DNA of 64,000 nucleotides, taken from Treponema bryantii. Its GTDB lineage: Bacteria > Spirochaetota > Spirochaetia > Treponematales > Treponemataceae. Shown here piece by piece: positions 26,701 through 35,087 of this stretch. The notes under the pieces were generated by a model. It did no database searches. It worked only from the letters and a program-made list of their open reading frames with translations, and had not been told where the DNA came from. A program made the position numbers and the translations under genes. The stretch's first letter is position 1, and each line of letters starts with the position of its first letter. The stretch covers positions 1-64,000 of the forward strand of contig NZ_FOFU01000003.1 of the NCBI RefSeq assembly GCF_900111035.1, in the 5' to 3' direction.

Positions 26701-26734
26701 GATAGCCTCCTTTGCAAGGTTATTATAAATTCAG

Positions 26735-26784
26735 ATAGCTATAGAATCAAGGTTAAATAGCTATATAGACAGGGTAGTCGACTA
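26735..26784. promoter_or_regulatory. Likely operator array of the toxin-antitoxin pair
   Basis: ATAGCTATA occurs at 26735-26743 and 26757-26765, exactly 22 bp (two helical turns) apart. The perfect palindrome TAGTCGACTA follows at 26775-26784. They lie between the antitoxin start and iorA, so binding could also affect iorA. Confidence 0.55.
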
Positions 26785-26852
26785 TTTACCATTCTTTAAA
26801 ATCGCTGTAAAATTACATTCTCACTTAAAAAAATATTTTATAAGGGAATACA

Positions 26853-28589
26853 ATGAAACAACTGATGTTAGGAAATGCCGCAGCTGCGCGTGGTTTGTTT
26901 GAAGCGGGCTGTGAAGTTATTTCAAGTTATCCGGGAACTCCAAGTACGGAGATTACTGAAGAAGCAGCAAGATTTAAGGAAATCTATTGTGAATGGGCAC
27001 CGAATGAAAAGGTTGCTCTTGAGTCGGCTTTTGGTGCGTGTCTGGCTGGACGACGCGCATTCTGTGGTATGAAGCACGTTGGTTTGAACGTTGCTGCCGA
27101 TCCTCTTTACACAATGAGCTATACTGGCGTTAATGCCGGTCTTGTTATTGGTGTTGCAGATGACCCTGGAATGCATTCTTCTCAGAATGAACAGGACAGC
27201 CGCCATCACGCTATTGCATCTAAGGTTCCTATGATTGAGCCAAGTGATGCTGATGAGGCACGCCGCTTTGCCGCTATGGCTTTTGAAATCAGTGAAAAAT
27301 TTGATACTCCTGTTTTGTACAAGATGTGTACACGCGTTGCTCACAGCCAGAGTATTACTGAGCCAGCTGAACGTGTTGTTCCTGAGCACAAGACTTATGA
27401 AAAGAATATCAGCAAGTACGTTATGGCTCCTGCAAATGCTATCCGCCGCCATCCTTTTGTTGAGCAGAGAATGGCTGATCTTGCCAAGTGGAGTGAGACT
27501 TCTGGTATTAATAAGATAGAAGATGTTGGTGCTAAAACTGGTATCATCACTTCATCTACAAGCTATCAGTATGTAAAGGAAGTTCTTGGCGATTCAGTAA
27601 ATATTTTGAAGCTTGGAATGGTAAATCCACTGCCTGGCGATATGATCCGCAAGTTTGCTGAAGGCCTTGAAAAGCTGATTGTTGTTGAAGAGCTTGATCC
27701 GGTTATTGAAACTTTTGTTCGTGGACTTGGACTTTCAGTTGAGATTCACGGAAAAGATATGTTCCCAATCTGCGGTGAATTCAGCCAGAATCTTGTAGCT
27801 GCTGCATTTGGAAAAGAAGTTCCACAGGGTACAAAACTTGATACTGCAATTCCTGTTCGCCCGCCTATTATGTGTGCAGGTTGTCCACACCGCGGTATGT
27901 TCTACGCTTTGAACAAGCTTAAGGTAACTGTATTTGGTGATATCGGATGTTATACTTTGGGTTCAGTTGCACCGCTCAGCGCAATGGATGTTACTCTTTG
28001 TATGGGTGCAAGCTTCAGCGGACTTCACGGCTGGAACAAGGCTGGTGGAGCAGAGAATGAAAAGAAATCTGTTGCTGTAATTGGTGACTCAACATTCATG
28101 CACTCTGGTATGACAGGTCTTGCAACAATTGCTTATAATCAGTCTAAATCTACAGTAATCGTTCTTGATAACTCAATTACAGGTATGACAGGACATCAGC
28201 AGAATCCTACAACAGGAAAGAACCTTTATGGTGATCCTGCAGGCCGCGTAGACCTTGAAGCATTGGCTAAGGCAATGGGAATTAACCGCGTTCGTGTTGT
28301 TGATCCATATAACATTGCTGAGTGTGAAGCTGCTGTTAAGGAAGAACTCGAAGTTGAAGAGCCAAGCCTTATTATCAGCCGCCGTCCATGTGCACTGCTC
28401 AAAGAAGTTAAGCACAATCCTCCGCTCAAGGTTGATGAAGCAAAATGTAAGAGCTGTAAGATGTGTATGAAGATTGGTTGTCCTGCCATCGCAATGAAGA
28501 ACGGCAAGGCAAAGATTGATACAACATTATGTGTTGGCTGTGGCGTTTGTTCACAGATGTGTAAGTTCGATGCATTGAAGGCGGAATAA
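26853..28589 (+). CDS. iorA: Indolepyruvate ferredoxin oxidoreductase, alpha subunit
   Basis: 578 aa. Oxidatively decarboxylates aryl-2-oxo acids (indolepyruvate, phenylpyruvate) to arylacetyl-CoA with ferredoxin, reversible in anaerobes. An N-terminal pyruvate-oxidoreductase-like domain (GNAAAARGLFEAGCEVISSYPGTPSTEI) is followed by a TPP-binding domain (GDSTFMHSGMTGLATIAYN, DNSITGMTGHQQNP) and a C-terminal 2[4Fe-4S] ferredoxin domain (CKSCKMCMKIGC and CVGCGVCSQMC). GGGA precedes the start. iorB follows after 5 nt. Confidence 0.95.
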   Translation: MKQLMLGNAAAARGLFEAGCEVISSYPGTPSTEITEEAARFKEIYCEWAPNEKVALESAFGACLAGRRAFCGMKHVGLNVAADPLYTMSYTGVNAGLVIGVADDPGMHSSQNEQDSRHHAIASKVPMIEPSDADEARRFAAMAFEISEKFDTPVLYKMCTRVAHSQSITEPAERVVPEHKTYEKNISKYVMAPANAIRRHPFVEQRMADLAKWSETSGINKIEDVGAKTGIITSSTSYQYVKEVLGDSVNILKLGMVNPLPGDMIRKFAEGLEKLIVVEELDPVIETFVRGLGLSVEIHGKDMFPICGEFSQNLVAAAFGKEVPQGTKLDTAIPVRPPIMCAGCPHRGMFYALNKLKVTVFGDIGCYTLGSVAPLSAMDVTLCMGASFSGLHGWNKAGGAENEKKSVAVIGDSTFMHSGMTGLATIAYNQSKSTVIVLDNSITGMTGHQQNPTTGKNLYGDPAGRVDLEALAKAMGINRVRVVDPYNIAECEAAVKEELEVEEPSLIISRRPCALLKEVKHNPPLKVDEAKCKSCKMCMKIGCPAIAMKNGKAKIDTTLCVGCGVCSQMCKFDALKAE

Positions 28590-28594
28590 TTAAT

Positions 28595-29164
28595 ATGGTA
28601 AAAAATATAATGATAGTTGGCGTGGGTGGCCAGGGTGCTTTGCTTGCGTCTAAAACTTTGGGACAGGTTCTGCTTGATGCAGGTTATGATGTAAAGGTTA
28701 GCGAGGTTCACGGAATGAGCCAGCGCGGTGGTTCGGTTGTAACATATGTTCGTTATGGAGACAAGGTTTATTCACCAATCGTTGATAAGGGTGAGGCTGA
28801 TTTTATTGTTTCTTTTGAATTGCTTGAGGCTGCACGCTATACAGAATACCTCCGCAAGGGCGGACAGATTGTTGTAAACACTCAGAAGATTGACCCGATG
28901 CCTGTAATTACCGGCGCGGCTGAATATCCTGACGACCTGGTTGGAAAAATGACAGCGGCAGGTCTTAAAGTTGATGCTCTGGATTGTCTTACTCTCGCTG
29001 AGCAGGCAGGAACTGCAAAGTCTGTAAACATTGTTCTGATGGGACTTCTTTCTAAATATATGGACTTCCCGGAGGACGCATGGCTTGCTGCAATTGAAAA
29101 GCTGGTTAAGCCTCAGTTCCTTGAAATGAACAAAAAGGCATTTAAGCTTGGACGAGGCGAATAA
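28595..29164 (+). CDS. iorB: Indolepyruvate ferredoxin oxidoreductase, beta subunit
   Basis: 189 aa, the gamma-domain partner of IorA. VGVGGQGALLASKTLGQVLLDAGYDVKVSEVHGMSQRGGSV is the signature of 2-oxoacid:ferredoxin oxidoreductase gamma subunits. It supplies the CoA/active-site contacts completing the aryl-2-oxoacid oxidoreductase. It is 5 nt after iorA (two-gene operon) and ends in a strong terminator. Confidence 0.95.
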   Translation: MVKNIMIVGVGGQGALLASKTLGQVLLDAGYDVKVSEVHGMSQRGGSVVTYVRYGDKVYSPIVDKGEADFIVSFELLEAARYTEYLRKGGQIVVNTQKIDPMPVITGAAEYPDDLVGKMTAAGLKVDALDCLTLAEQAGTAKSVNIVLMGLLSKYMDFPEDAWLAAIEKLVKPQFLEMNKKAFKLGRGE

Positions 29165-29185
29165 AAACAACAAATATTGTTAGTA

Positions 29186-29224
29186 AAAAAAAGATTTCCG
29201 CAAAAAACGGAAATCTTTTTTTTT
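29186..29224. terminator. Bidirectional terminator
   Basis: A 14-bp stem AAAAAAGATTTCCG/CGGAAATCTTTTTT lies between iorB and the convergent lipoprotein gene. Confidence 0.9.
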
Positions 29225-29226
29225 AA

Positions 29227-30237
29227 CTATTCTTGATTTGTCTGAACTGTATATTCTTCTGGAGTATTCTGGAAATCTATTGAAATATCCTTTTGTAAGT
29301 AATCAAAAAGCATGTCAGAGTAGTCTTCTACAAGAGTGCTTATAAAGAAATTTCTATAATATTCTTTTAGGCCATTATCAAAATCTGAGAGATGAATGGT
29401 TGCTGATCCTTCTGTATCAGATATTTTTGTTATTGTGTAATGAATCTTTGCTTTACCAAAAACTTCTATAGTTGTTGATGTTGTTTCATTTTGATTTGTA
29501 AAGTATAAATCTGCAGTAGACTCCGTAATATTGGTAAGATAAGCTTGATTGTAATTATAGCTCGAAGGTGACATACTTGAAACAGAATAATTAGCCTGAA
29601 ATGCATAATAATGAGAGTTGAAATATATTATTGGAAAATCCAATGTAAGTGAGTCTCCCTGATTATTGTTTAGGACAGTTGTAGAGCCATAATATTCAAA
29701 ACTTGAAGACGTATCTAAACTCGTTCCCAAGGTTGGGGGTAAAGAACAGTTATTGTCGTTGTTAGAAAATGCATAATAGTATTTAATGATTTGTTTTGCA
29801 TAAAGTCTGTATAAACCGCGGAATAGGTTAATATATTCTTCAGTATAGGTATAACCATCAGTTGGGTGTATTATATTAGAAAGATAATCTTCTATTTTAG
29901 TAATCAAAATATTATTGCGATAGAATCCTCTGTATGCGAGATAAAGAATCTTATCTTCAGAATTGTATGAGTACTCTAATTTAATGCTCTTTAAATAATT
30001 GTCGTTTTGATATGAATAATAATCGACTGTATTATCATCATTAAAAACATATTTTCCATGGGCATAATTTGAAATTCTTGTAATGGATTTTCCTGTGAAT
30101 TCATCGGTACCAATTCTAGCTGGTAATTGTGCATTAAAATCATTACTTTGTGGTGGTGTACTAATAGTGTGGTTACATCCAGTAAAAAATAAAGCGAATG
30201 TTATAAACAATACACTTAAAATAGTTAGTTTTTTCAT
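29227..30237 (-). CDS. Predicted lipoprotein, function unknown
   Basis: 336 aa. The signal peptide has the lipobox LFFTGC (Cys about 21), followed by an Asn/Ser/Thr-rich region. The body is rich in Tyr, Asn and Ser (beta-type) with no recognised domain. GGAG precedes the start. It is visibly more AT-rich than its neighbours, and its strand is opposite to iorAB and the PP2C gene. This is compatible with a fast-evolving or acquired surface lipoprotein, but that is inference. Confidence 0.7.
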   Translation of the reverse strand: MKKLTILSVLFITFALFFTGCNHTISTPPQSNDFNAQLPARIGTDEFTGKSITRISNYAHGKYVFNDDNTVDYYSYQNDNYLKSIKLEYSYNSEDKILYLAYRGFYRNNILITKIEDYLSNIIHPTDGYTYTEEYINLFRGLYRLYAKQIIKYYYAFSNNDNNCSLPPTLGTSLDTSSSFEYYGSTTVLNNNQGDSLTLDFPIIYFNSHYYAFQANYSVSSMSPSSYNYNQAYLTNITESTADLYFTNQNETTSTTIEVFGKAKIHYTITKISDTEGSATIHLSDFDNGLKEYYRNFFISTLVEDYSDMLFDYLQKDISIDFQNTPEEYTVQTNQE

Positions 30238-30354
30238 AAATTTGTCTCCTTTTTATGAAATAAAAATTTTTAATTTAATTCAATTATGCATTATGAAAAG
30301 AAAATAGTTAAGGGTTCAATGAGAGTATTAAAGCATGTATAGCAGAAAAATAAA

Positions 30355-30382
30355 TTGCAAATCAAAAGAACTGTGCTATAAT
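30355..30382 (+). promoter_or_regulatory. Promoter of the CBS-PP2C gene
   Basis: TTGCAA (30355-30360), 16 nt, TATAAT (30377-30382). It predicts a short leader before the GTAGGGG ribosome-binding site and the ATG at 30412. Confidence 0.65.
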
Positions 30383-30411
30383 TAATGAAAACGTTGTAGG
30401 GGAAAACTCTG

Positions 30412-31662
30412 ATGGAAGAAGAAGTTATAGACAGTTCTTTTTTTTCTGAGGATTTAGAAGAAAAAAGTTCAGTAGACGTTAAAAAAACAGGTTTTGAAAA
30501 TAGTTTTAATGAGAGACAGGTCGGTTCAATTGCAATGGCGATTGAGCCTGTAAGCAGCAGAGCAAGCCTTGATACTGTGCTCGAAATGTTTGAGCAGCAG
30601 CCGGATCTAACGGCGGTTCCAATTGAAAAAGATGATGCTGTAATAGGTGTTGTTGAACGAGATGCTCTTGAACGCAGCTCTGGTTCTGGTTTTAAACTAT
30701 TTGGTTCAAAGACTTGTGGTGATTATGTAAAGGAATGTCCGTTTACCTTAAATTGCAGTGACTTTATTGAAAAGGTTGCGGCTAAGGTAAATGAAACTGC
30801 AATCAGTGTTGAAATCAAACATATTATTGTTCTCATAAATAACAGAAGCTTTTATGGCATTGTATCTATTGCCAAAATGAATGCAAAGCTTGAAGAACTT
30901 CGTGCTCAGGATCTTGAAAAGGCTGCCGCCATTCAGCAGAATATGCTTAAAAAGAATTCTGATACAAAGAAGTTTCCTTTTGATGTATGTATATGGAACA
31001 AAATGGCAAATGCTGTTGGTGGCGATTATTATATTGCTCAGGAGCTTTGTGAAGGCCGATATCTGATTGGAAGTTTTGATGTTTCTGGAAAGAATGTTTC
31101 TGCAGCTCTTTTGACAGTTACTCTCGGTTCGATTTTTTCTATGCTTGCAATGCAGGATTGTTCAAAGCTGAATGCGAGTCAGCTTGTTGTAATGCTGGAT
31201 AACTTCTTAAAAGAAATTGTTCCGGTTGGTAATTTTATTACTGGCGCAATTTGTTGTGTAGATTATAAAGCAAAATCAGTAAACGTATTTAACTGTGGAC
31301 ATACAAATGTTTTTGCATATTTGAAAGATGAAGCAGGAAAAGGCCGTGTTGCTACTCTTGTTCCAACACTTCCTCCGTTTGGAATGGGCGCAGTTGCTGA
31401 TGCAATTACAGGAGATAAGAAAGGTCCTTATAAGATGCCACTGAAAAACGGTCTTCAGATAGATTTGTATTCAGATGGTTTTACTGATATGCAGAGCGAT
31501 GATGGTGAGCGTTATGATGAGGCTCGTACAAAGGCATTCTTTGGAGAGTTGTTCAATACTGATGTTTATTCTGCAGAAAAGGCTATCGAAAAAGCTGTAA
31601 CAGACTGGATTCAGCATTCACTGCTGCCAGATGATATTACAGTTATGAATATCAGATTCTAA
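30412..31662 (+). CDS. CBS-domain PP2C-type (SpoIIE-like) serine phosphatase
   Basis: 416 aa. A CBS pair (about residues 37-150: MAIEPVSSRASLDTVLEMF to IIVLINNRSFYGIVSI) can bind adenine nucleotides. A helical linker (KLEELRAQDLEKAAAIQQNML, about 160-180) leads to a SpoIIE/RsbU-type PP2C domain. Metal-binding residues are seen in GGDYYIAQEL, GSFDVSGKNVSAALLT and the terminal LPDDITVMNIRF. Such proteins dephosphorylate anti-sigma-antagonist STAS proteins. No RsbV/RsbW gene is adjacent, but the response regulator at 11 kb has a STAS-like domain. Confidence 0.9.
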   Translation: MEEEVIDSSFFSEDLEEKSSVDVKKTGFENSFNERQVGSIAMAIEPVSSRASLDTVLEMFEQQPDLTAVPIEKDDAVIGVVERDALERSSGSGFKLFGSKTCGDYVKECPFTLNCSDFIEKVAAKVNETAISVEIKHIIVLINNRSFYGIVSIAKMNAKLEELRAQDLEKAAAIQQNMLKKNSDTKKFPFDVCIWNKMANAVGGDYYIAQELCEGRYLIGSFDVSGKNVSAALLTVTLGSIFSMLAMQDCSKLNASQLVVMLDNFLKEIVPVGNFITGAICCVDYKAKSVNVFNCGHTNVFAYLKDEAGKGRVATLVPTLPPFGMGAVADAITGDKKGPYKMPLKNGLQIDLYSDGFTDMQSDDGERYDEARTKAFFGELFNTDVYSAEKAIEKAVTDWIQHSLLPDDITVMNIRF

Positions 31663-31685
31663 TAATTTTTTGTTTTAATCTTTAC

Positions 31686-31751
31686 AAGCGGCTCTAAGCG
31701 TGGTAATATTCAGTATATGTTAAGAATTACAGGCCTACTTAAGAGCCGCTT
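31686..31751 (+). terminator. Possible terminator with a large loop
   Basis: AAGCGGCTCT (31686-31695) pairs perfectly with AGAGCCGCTT (31742-31751) across 46 nt, followed by a T-rich tract. In the 300-bp gap before paaK it is the only terminator candidate for the PP2C gene. The rest of the gap holds the palindrome CCGTGCACGG (31822-31831) and a repeat element. Confidence 0.5.
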
Positions 31752-31862
31752 CTTTTCCTTTTATTTCTTTTTCGCCTAAGGGCGAACTTCTCTATTTTTT
31801 TTGTGCAATGCGTACGATGTGCCGTGCACGGTAATTAATCAATTGCAGTATAAATAACAATA

Positions 31863-31952
31863 TAGATTGCTTCGGTGCTACGCACCTCGCAATGACGTAG
31901 CGTCATTGCGTGACGGGAATGCCCGTCATTGCGAACGAAGCGAAACAATCCA
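31863..31952. repeat. Intergenic inverted-repeat element (family A)
   Basis: Outer arms GATTGCTTCG (31865-31874) and CGAAACAATC (about 31941-31950) nearly match. Inside are the hairpins CGCAATGACG/CGTCATTGCG and TGACGGG/CCCGTCA. The ATTGCGA motif also occurs in the element at 37637. An open frame runs from it into paaK, but it is not coding. Confidence 0.7.
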
Positions 31953-31968
31953 TTATCAGGAGAATTCT

Positions 31969-33279
31969 ATGAATTTAAAATATTATCAGAAAGAATCAGA
32001 ATGTATGCCGCTTGAGGAGCTTCGTAAGCTTCAGGGCGAAAGACTGGCTAAAAATTTCCGCCATGTTTATGAGAATGTTGAATATTACAGAAAGCGCTGC
32101 GAGGAAGCAGGTGTAACTCCAGACGATATTAAGGGACTCGATGACCTTGATAAGATTCCGTTTACATGTAAGGACGACCTCCGTGCAACTTATCCATATG
32201 GACTTTTCGCTGTTCCAATGAGCAAAGTTGTTCGTATTCATGCTTCCTCTGGAACTACTGGTAAGCAGATTGTTGTAGGTTATACAAAAGAAGATCTCGA
32301 CATTTGGGATGACTGTACAGCACGTCAGCTCGTAGCAATCGGCTGTGATGAAAATGATATTGCACAGAACGCTTACGGCTACGGACTTTTCACTGGTGGC
32401 TTTGGTGTTCATGGTGGTGCAACAAAACTTGGTATTCAGGTTATTCCAATTTCATCTGGTAACACACAGCGCCAGATTACTTTTATGCAGGATTTGAAAT
32501 CTACAATTCTGTTCTGTACTCCAAGCTATGCTGCATACCTTGGCGAAACCCTTAAGGATATGGGACTCACTCCAGATGATATTCATCTTAAGGCTGGTAT
32601 TTTTGGTGCTGAGCCTTGGACTGAAGAAATGCGCCGCGACATTGAAAAATCTCTCGGTCTTAAGGCTTATGATATTTACGGTCTTACTGAAGTTATGGGA
32701 CCTGGCGTTGCTTATGAGTGTCAGGAACAGGCTGGTATGCACGTAAACGAAGACCACTTCATTATCGAAACTATTGATCCAAAAACTGGAAAGAGACTTC
32801 CAGATGGCGAGAAGGGTGAGCTTGTATTCACAGCAATCACAAAGCAGGCATTCCCATTGATGCGCTTCCGTACAAAGGATATCGGCGTTTTGAACCGTGC
32901 TCCTTGTGCCTGCGGACGTACTTTCGTTCGTATGAGTAAGCCTATGGGACGTACAGACGATATGCTTATTATCCGTGGTGTAAACGTATTCCCAAGTCAG
33001 ATTGAGGGTGTTCTCATGCAGAACGGTTACCCTGCAAACTACGAGATTCATGTTGGCCGCGTAAACAACACTGATACATTCGAAATTAAGGTTGAGATGA
33101 CAGCTGAGAAGTTCAGCGACGTTGTTTCTGAAATCAATAAGCAGGAAAAGCAGCTTGAGAGTGCACTCTTGAGTGTTCTTCAGATTAAGGCTAAGGTTAC
33201 ATTGGTGGCACCGAAGTCTATCGCAAGAAGTGAAGGTAAGGCTAAGCGTGTAATTGATACACGTAAGCTTCATGATTAA
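31969..33279 (+). CDS. paaK: Phenylacetate-CoA ligase (arylacetate activation)
   Basis: 436 aa. ATP-dependent conversion of phenylacetate or related arylacetates to the CoA ester, cytoplasmic. Start ATG 31969 follows CAGGAG; a longer frame begins inside the upstream repeat and is rejected. Motifs: ASSGTTGKQIVVGYT phosphate loop, YDIYGLTEVMGPGVAYEC, FRTKDIGVL and a zinc-like CACGRTF, and RTDDMLIIRGVNVFPSQIE. The pairing with the ACT protein downstream and IorAB upstream is typical of anaerobes that move aryl groups between amino acids and arylacetates. Confidence 0.93.
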   Translation: MNLKYYQKESECMPLEELRKLQGERLAKNFRHVYENVEYYRKRCEEAGVTPDDIKGLDDLDKIPFTCKDDLRATYPYGLFAVPMSKVVRIHASSGTTGKQIVVGYTKEDLDIWDDCTARQLVAIGCDENDIAQNAYGYGLFTGGFGVHGGATKLGIQVIPISSGNTQRQITFMQDLKSTILFCTPSYAAYLGETLKDMGLTPDDIHLKAGIFGAEPWTEEMRRDIEKSLGLKAYDIYGLTEVMGPGVAYECQEQAGMHVNEDHFIIETIDPKTGKRLPDGEKGELVFTAITKQAFPLMRFRTKDIGVLNRAPCACGRTFVRMSKPMGRTDDMLIIRGVNVFPSQIEGVLMQNGYPANYEIHVGRVNNTDTFEIKVEMTAEKFSDVVSEINKQEKQLESALLSVLQIKAKVTLVAPKSIARSEGKAKRVIDTRKLHD

Positions 33280-33284
33280 CGGCG

Positions 33285-33361
33285 GGGCGTTGCGGGGTGT
33301 CCCCGCTAGAAGGGGTAGCGAGCAACGCAAGTGCGAGCGAGGGGAAGGCTTTCCCCTACAT
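33285..33361. repeat. Intergenic element between paaK and the ACT gene (family B)
   Basis: GGGGCGTTGCGGGG, then AGAAGGGGTAGCG and GAGCGAGGGGAAGGCTTTCCCCT. The same words occur in the hisB-hisG gap (19316-19396) and, in part, at 43562-43590. It probably lies inside a paaK-ACT transcript. Confidence 0.65.
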
Positions 33362-33375
33362 AAGGAGAATAAACT

Positions 33376-33807
33376 ATGACTATTAACCAGATTTCAATTT
33401 TTATCGAAAACAGAAAGAATGCGCTGTCGGAGCTTACTAACGTTCTGGCAACTCATAATATTAATATTCGTGCTATCAGCCTTGCAGATACTAACGACTT
33501 TGGAATTGCACGTATTATTGTAGAAAACGTAGAGCAGGTTATGGGGGCGCTTGAGCGTTCTCACTATATCGTAAAATCTACTCCGGTAATTGCCGTTGAG
33601 ATTCCGGATGAGGCTGGAAGTTTGAATAAGATTCTTAAGATTCTTGCTGATAACGGACGCAACGTTGAATATATGTACGGCTTTACTGGACGTAAGTCTG
33701 GTTCGGCTTATATGATTATCCGCTGTACTGATGTTCCTGAAACTGAAAAGGTTTGTGAGCAGAACGGTATCAGAATGATTGGTCAGGACGAACTGGCAAA
33801 TATCTAA
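33376..33807 (+). CDS. Tandem ACT-domain protein
   Basis: 143 aa. Two ACT folds: residues about 3-65 (ISIFIENRKNALSELTNVLATHNINIRAI) and about 70-135 (AVEIPDEAGSLNKILKILADNGRNVEYMY). ACT pairs bind amino acids as regulators. It lies after paaK, where standalone ACT proteins are commonly found in anaerobes, so it may sense an aromatic amino acid. AAGGAG precedes the start. It converges on the DUF362 gene with overlapping stops. Confidence 0.9.
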   Translation: MTINQISIFIENRKNALSELTNVLATHNINIRAISLADTNDFGIARIIVENVEQVMGALERSHYIVKSTPVIAVEIPDEAGSLNKILKILADNGRNVEYMYGFTGRKSGSAYMIIRCTDVPETEKVCEQNGIRMIGQDELANI

Positions 33808-34919
33808 AAGCGCTTAAGTTTTATTGCGTCGGCCGGGCAGATTTCGTGGCAGCAGAAGCAGTGCAGACATTTTTGTTTGTCGTTCAGCTGGGCGGAATCG
33901 TCCGGCCCATTCATTTTTATGAGGTGTGCCGGGCAAATCTGTTCGCAGCGTCCGCATTTTTTACACTTGCGGGCATTAAAACGCGGTGTTTTTGTGAGAA
34001 GTGGAGTTGCAATAAGGTTGAGCCAGCGAGGCATCATTTTCTGTAGTGTTTCGCTTGGTTCTTTTACTATTTTGAAGGTTGTACAGCGGCAAGTGTCTTC
34101 TGAGGCTCCTGCTGTTTTTATTTCTTTTTCTGATTTGAGCCAGAGGCTGCGTTTTAGGGCATCTTCGAGATTTGCAATGAGATGAGGATTATAGCCTACG
34201 AGTTCCGAACATTTCCAGTCCAGGGCTAAAATATTGTCCGAGGCGGCGAGGAACCCAAGATTTATCGGGTCTCCACCACCAGGTCCGCCGGGCCCTTCCA
34301 TTCCCACTATTGCATCCATAATTGCATACTGAGGTTTTGCAGCAATATTGAGGTCTGTAAGAAAAGCTGCAAAATCAGCTTTGTTGGAAAAACGGTAGTG
34401 CTGTTCTGCTTTTTCAAGTCCTATCATAAGCCCGAAAAGATTTTTCATTGCGCCGGTATAAGCCATAAGCTGATGGCTTTTTAGCTTTGCAACTGAAACT
34501 ATAATATCGGCTTCGAGAAATTGTTTTGCAAAATTAAGGCTTTTTACTATTTTACCGTCTTGACAGGCTGCTACGGCGGGCGTCTTAAAATCAGCCCATT
34601 CTCCGCCATTGATGACAACCTGATCGTACATGCCGGTAACCTTTGCGGCCATTGTAGAATTAGCTATAGCAGGGGATTCCCCGGCAATTACGCGGGCAGC
34701 GCCGAGATCTTTAAAAGCCTGGACCACAGCACCAACTACAACCGGATGCGTACACACTGCAAGGTCCGGAGACTTTGGATAAAGAATATTCGGTTTTAGA
34801 AGAACTGTTTTGCCACGGACATCTGGAGGCGGAACAAGTTCAAACATCACATGAATACATTCGAGAACCTTATCAAAATCATATTCCGCGCATCTTTGCA
34901 GCGCCACAGTTGTGGTCAT
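33804..34919 (-). CDS. DUF362 protein with C-terminal 2[4Fe-4S] ferredoxin
   Basis: 371 aa. The DUF362 domain (about 1-300) shows VLLKPNILYPKSPDLAVCTHPVVV and AKLKSHQLMAYTGAMKNLFG. The C-terminal ferredoxin has CKKCGRCEQICP and CLHCFCCHEICP. Function is not established for the family; it is often annotated as an iron-sulfur protein. Placement next to the arylacetate genes hints at use of ferredoxin from IorAB, which is inference. The start is 6 nt after a TATAAT box and lacks a ribosome-binding site. Confidence 0.87.
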   Translation of the reverse strand: MTTTVALQRCAEYDFDKVLECIHVMFELVPPPDVRGKTVLLKPNILYPKSPDLAVCTHPVVVGAVVQAFKDLGAARVIAGESPAIANSTMAAKVTGMYDQVVINGGEWADFKTPAVAACQDGKIVKSLNFAKQFLEADIIVSVAKLKSHQLMAYTGAMKNLFGLMIGLEKAEQHYRFSNKADFAAFLTDLNIAAKPQYAIMDAIVGMEGPGGPGGGDPINLGFLAASDNILALDWKCSELVGYNPHLIANLEDALKRSLWLKSEKEIKTAGASEDTCRCTTFKIVKEPSETLQKMMPRWLNLIATPLLTKTPRFNARKCKKCGRCEQICPAHLIKMNGPDDSAQLNDKQKCLHCFCCHEICPADAIKLKRF

Positions 34920-34925
34920 ATGTTA

Positions 34926-34955
34926 ATTATAGGCTCATATTGTAAATAAAGACAA
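34926..34955 (-). promoter_or_regulatory. Promoter giving a probable leaderless mRNA (DUF362 gene)
   Basis: On the minus strand TTGTCT (34955-34950), 18 nt, TATAAT (34931-34926), then 6 nt to the start codon at 34919. No ribosome-binding site. Confidence 0.6.
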
Positions 34956-34999
34956 GATAAATCTCCTTTTGAATTATTGGGGGATTTATCTTGACATTA

Positions 35000-35015
35000 T
35001 TGACAAAAATGTCAA
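35000..35015. promoter_or_regulatory. Palindrome in the fabF promoter region
   Basis: TTGACA-AAAA-TGTCAA is a perfect 6+4+6 inverted repeat. A second TTGACA lies at 34991. The first 11 bases recur at 61158 before the second acyl-CoA synthetase gene. It may be an operator, or its left arm may be a -35 box; a -10 TATACT lies further down at 35051. Confidence 0.5.
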
Positions 35016-35087
35016 AGAAATGTACTGTTTTATTATCTCATCTTATATGCTATACTAATTCATCTTTTTTATTTTTTGAGGTATTAA

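Noticed and set aside
31867-31968. Extended N-terminus for PaaK (34 extra residues)
   Set aside because: The extension is translated repeat DNA; a ribosome-binding site (CAGGAG) lies before the ATG at 31969.
32452-33330. A 292-aa minus-strand frame over paaK
   Set aside because: Antisense shadow of a well-recognised ligase; Cys/Asn/Leu-rich composition is typical of a shadow frame.
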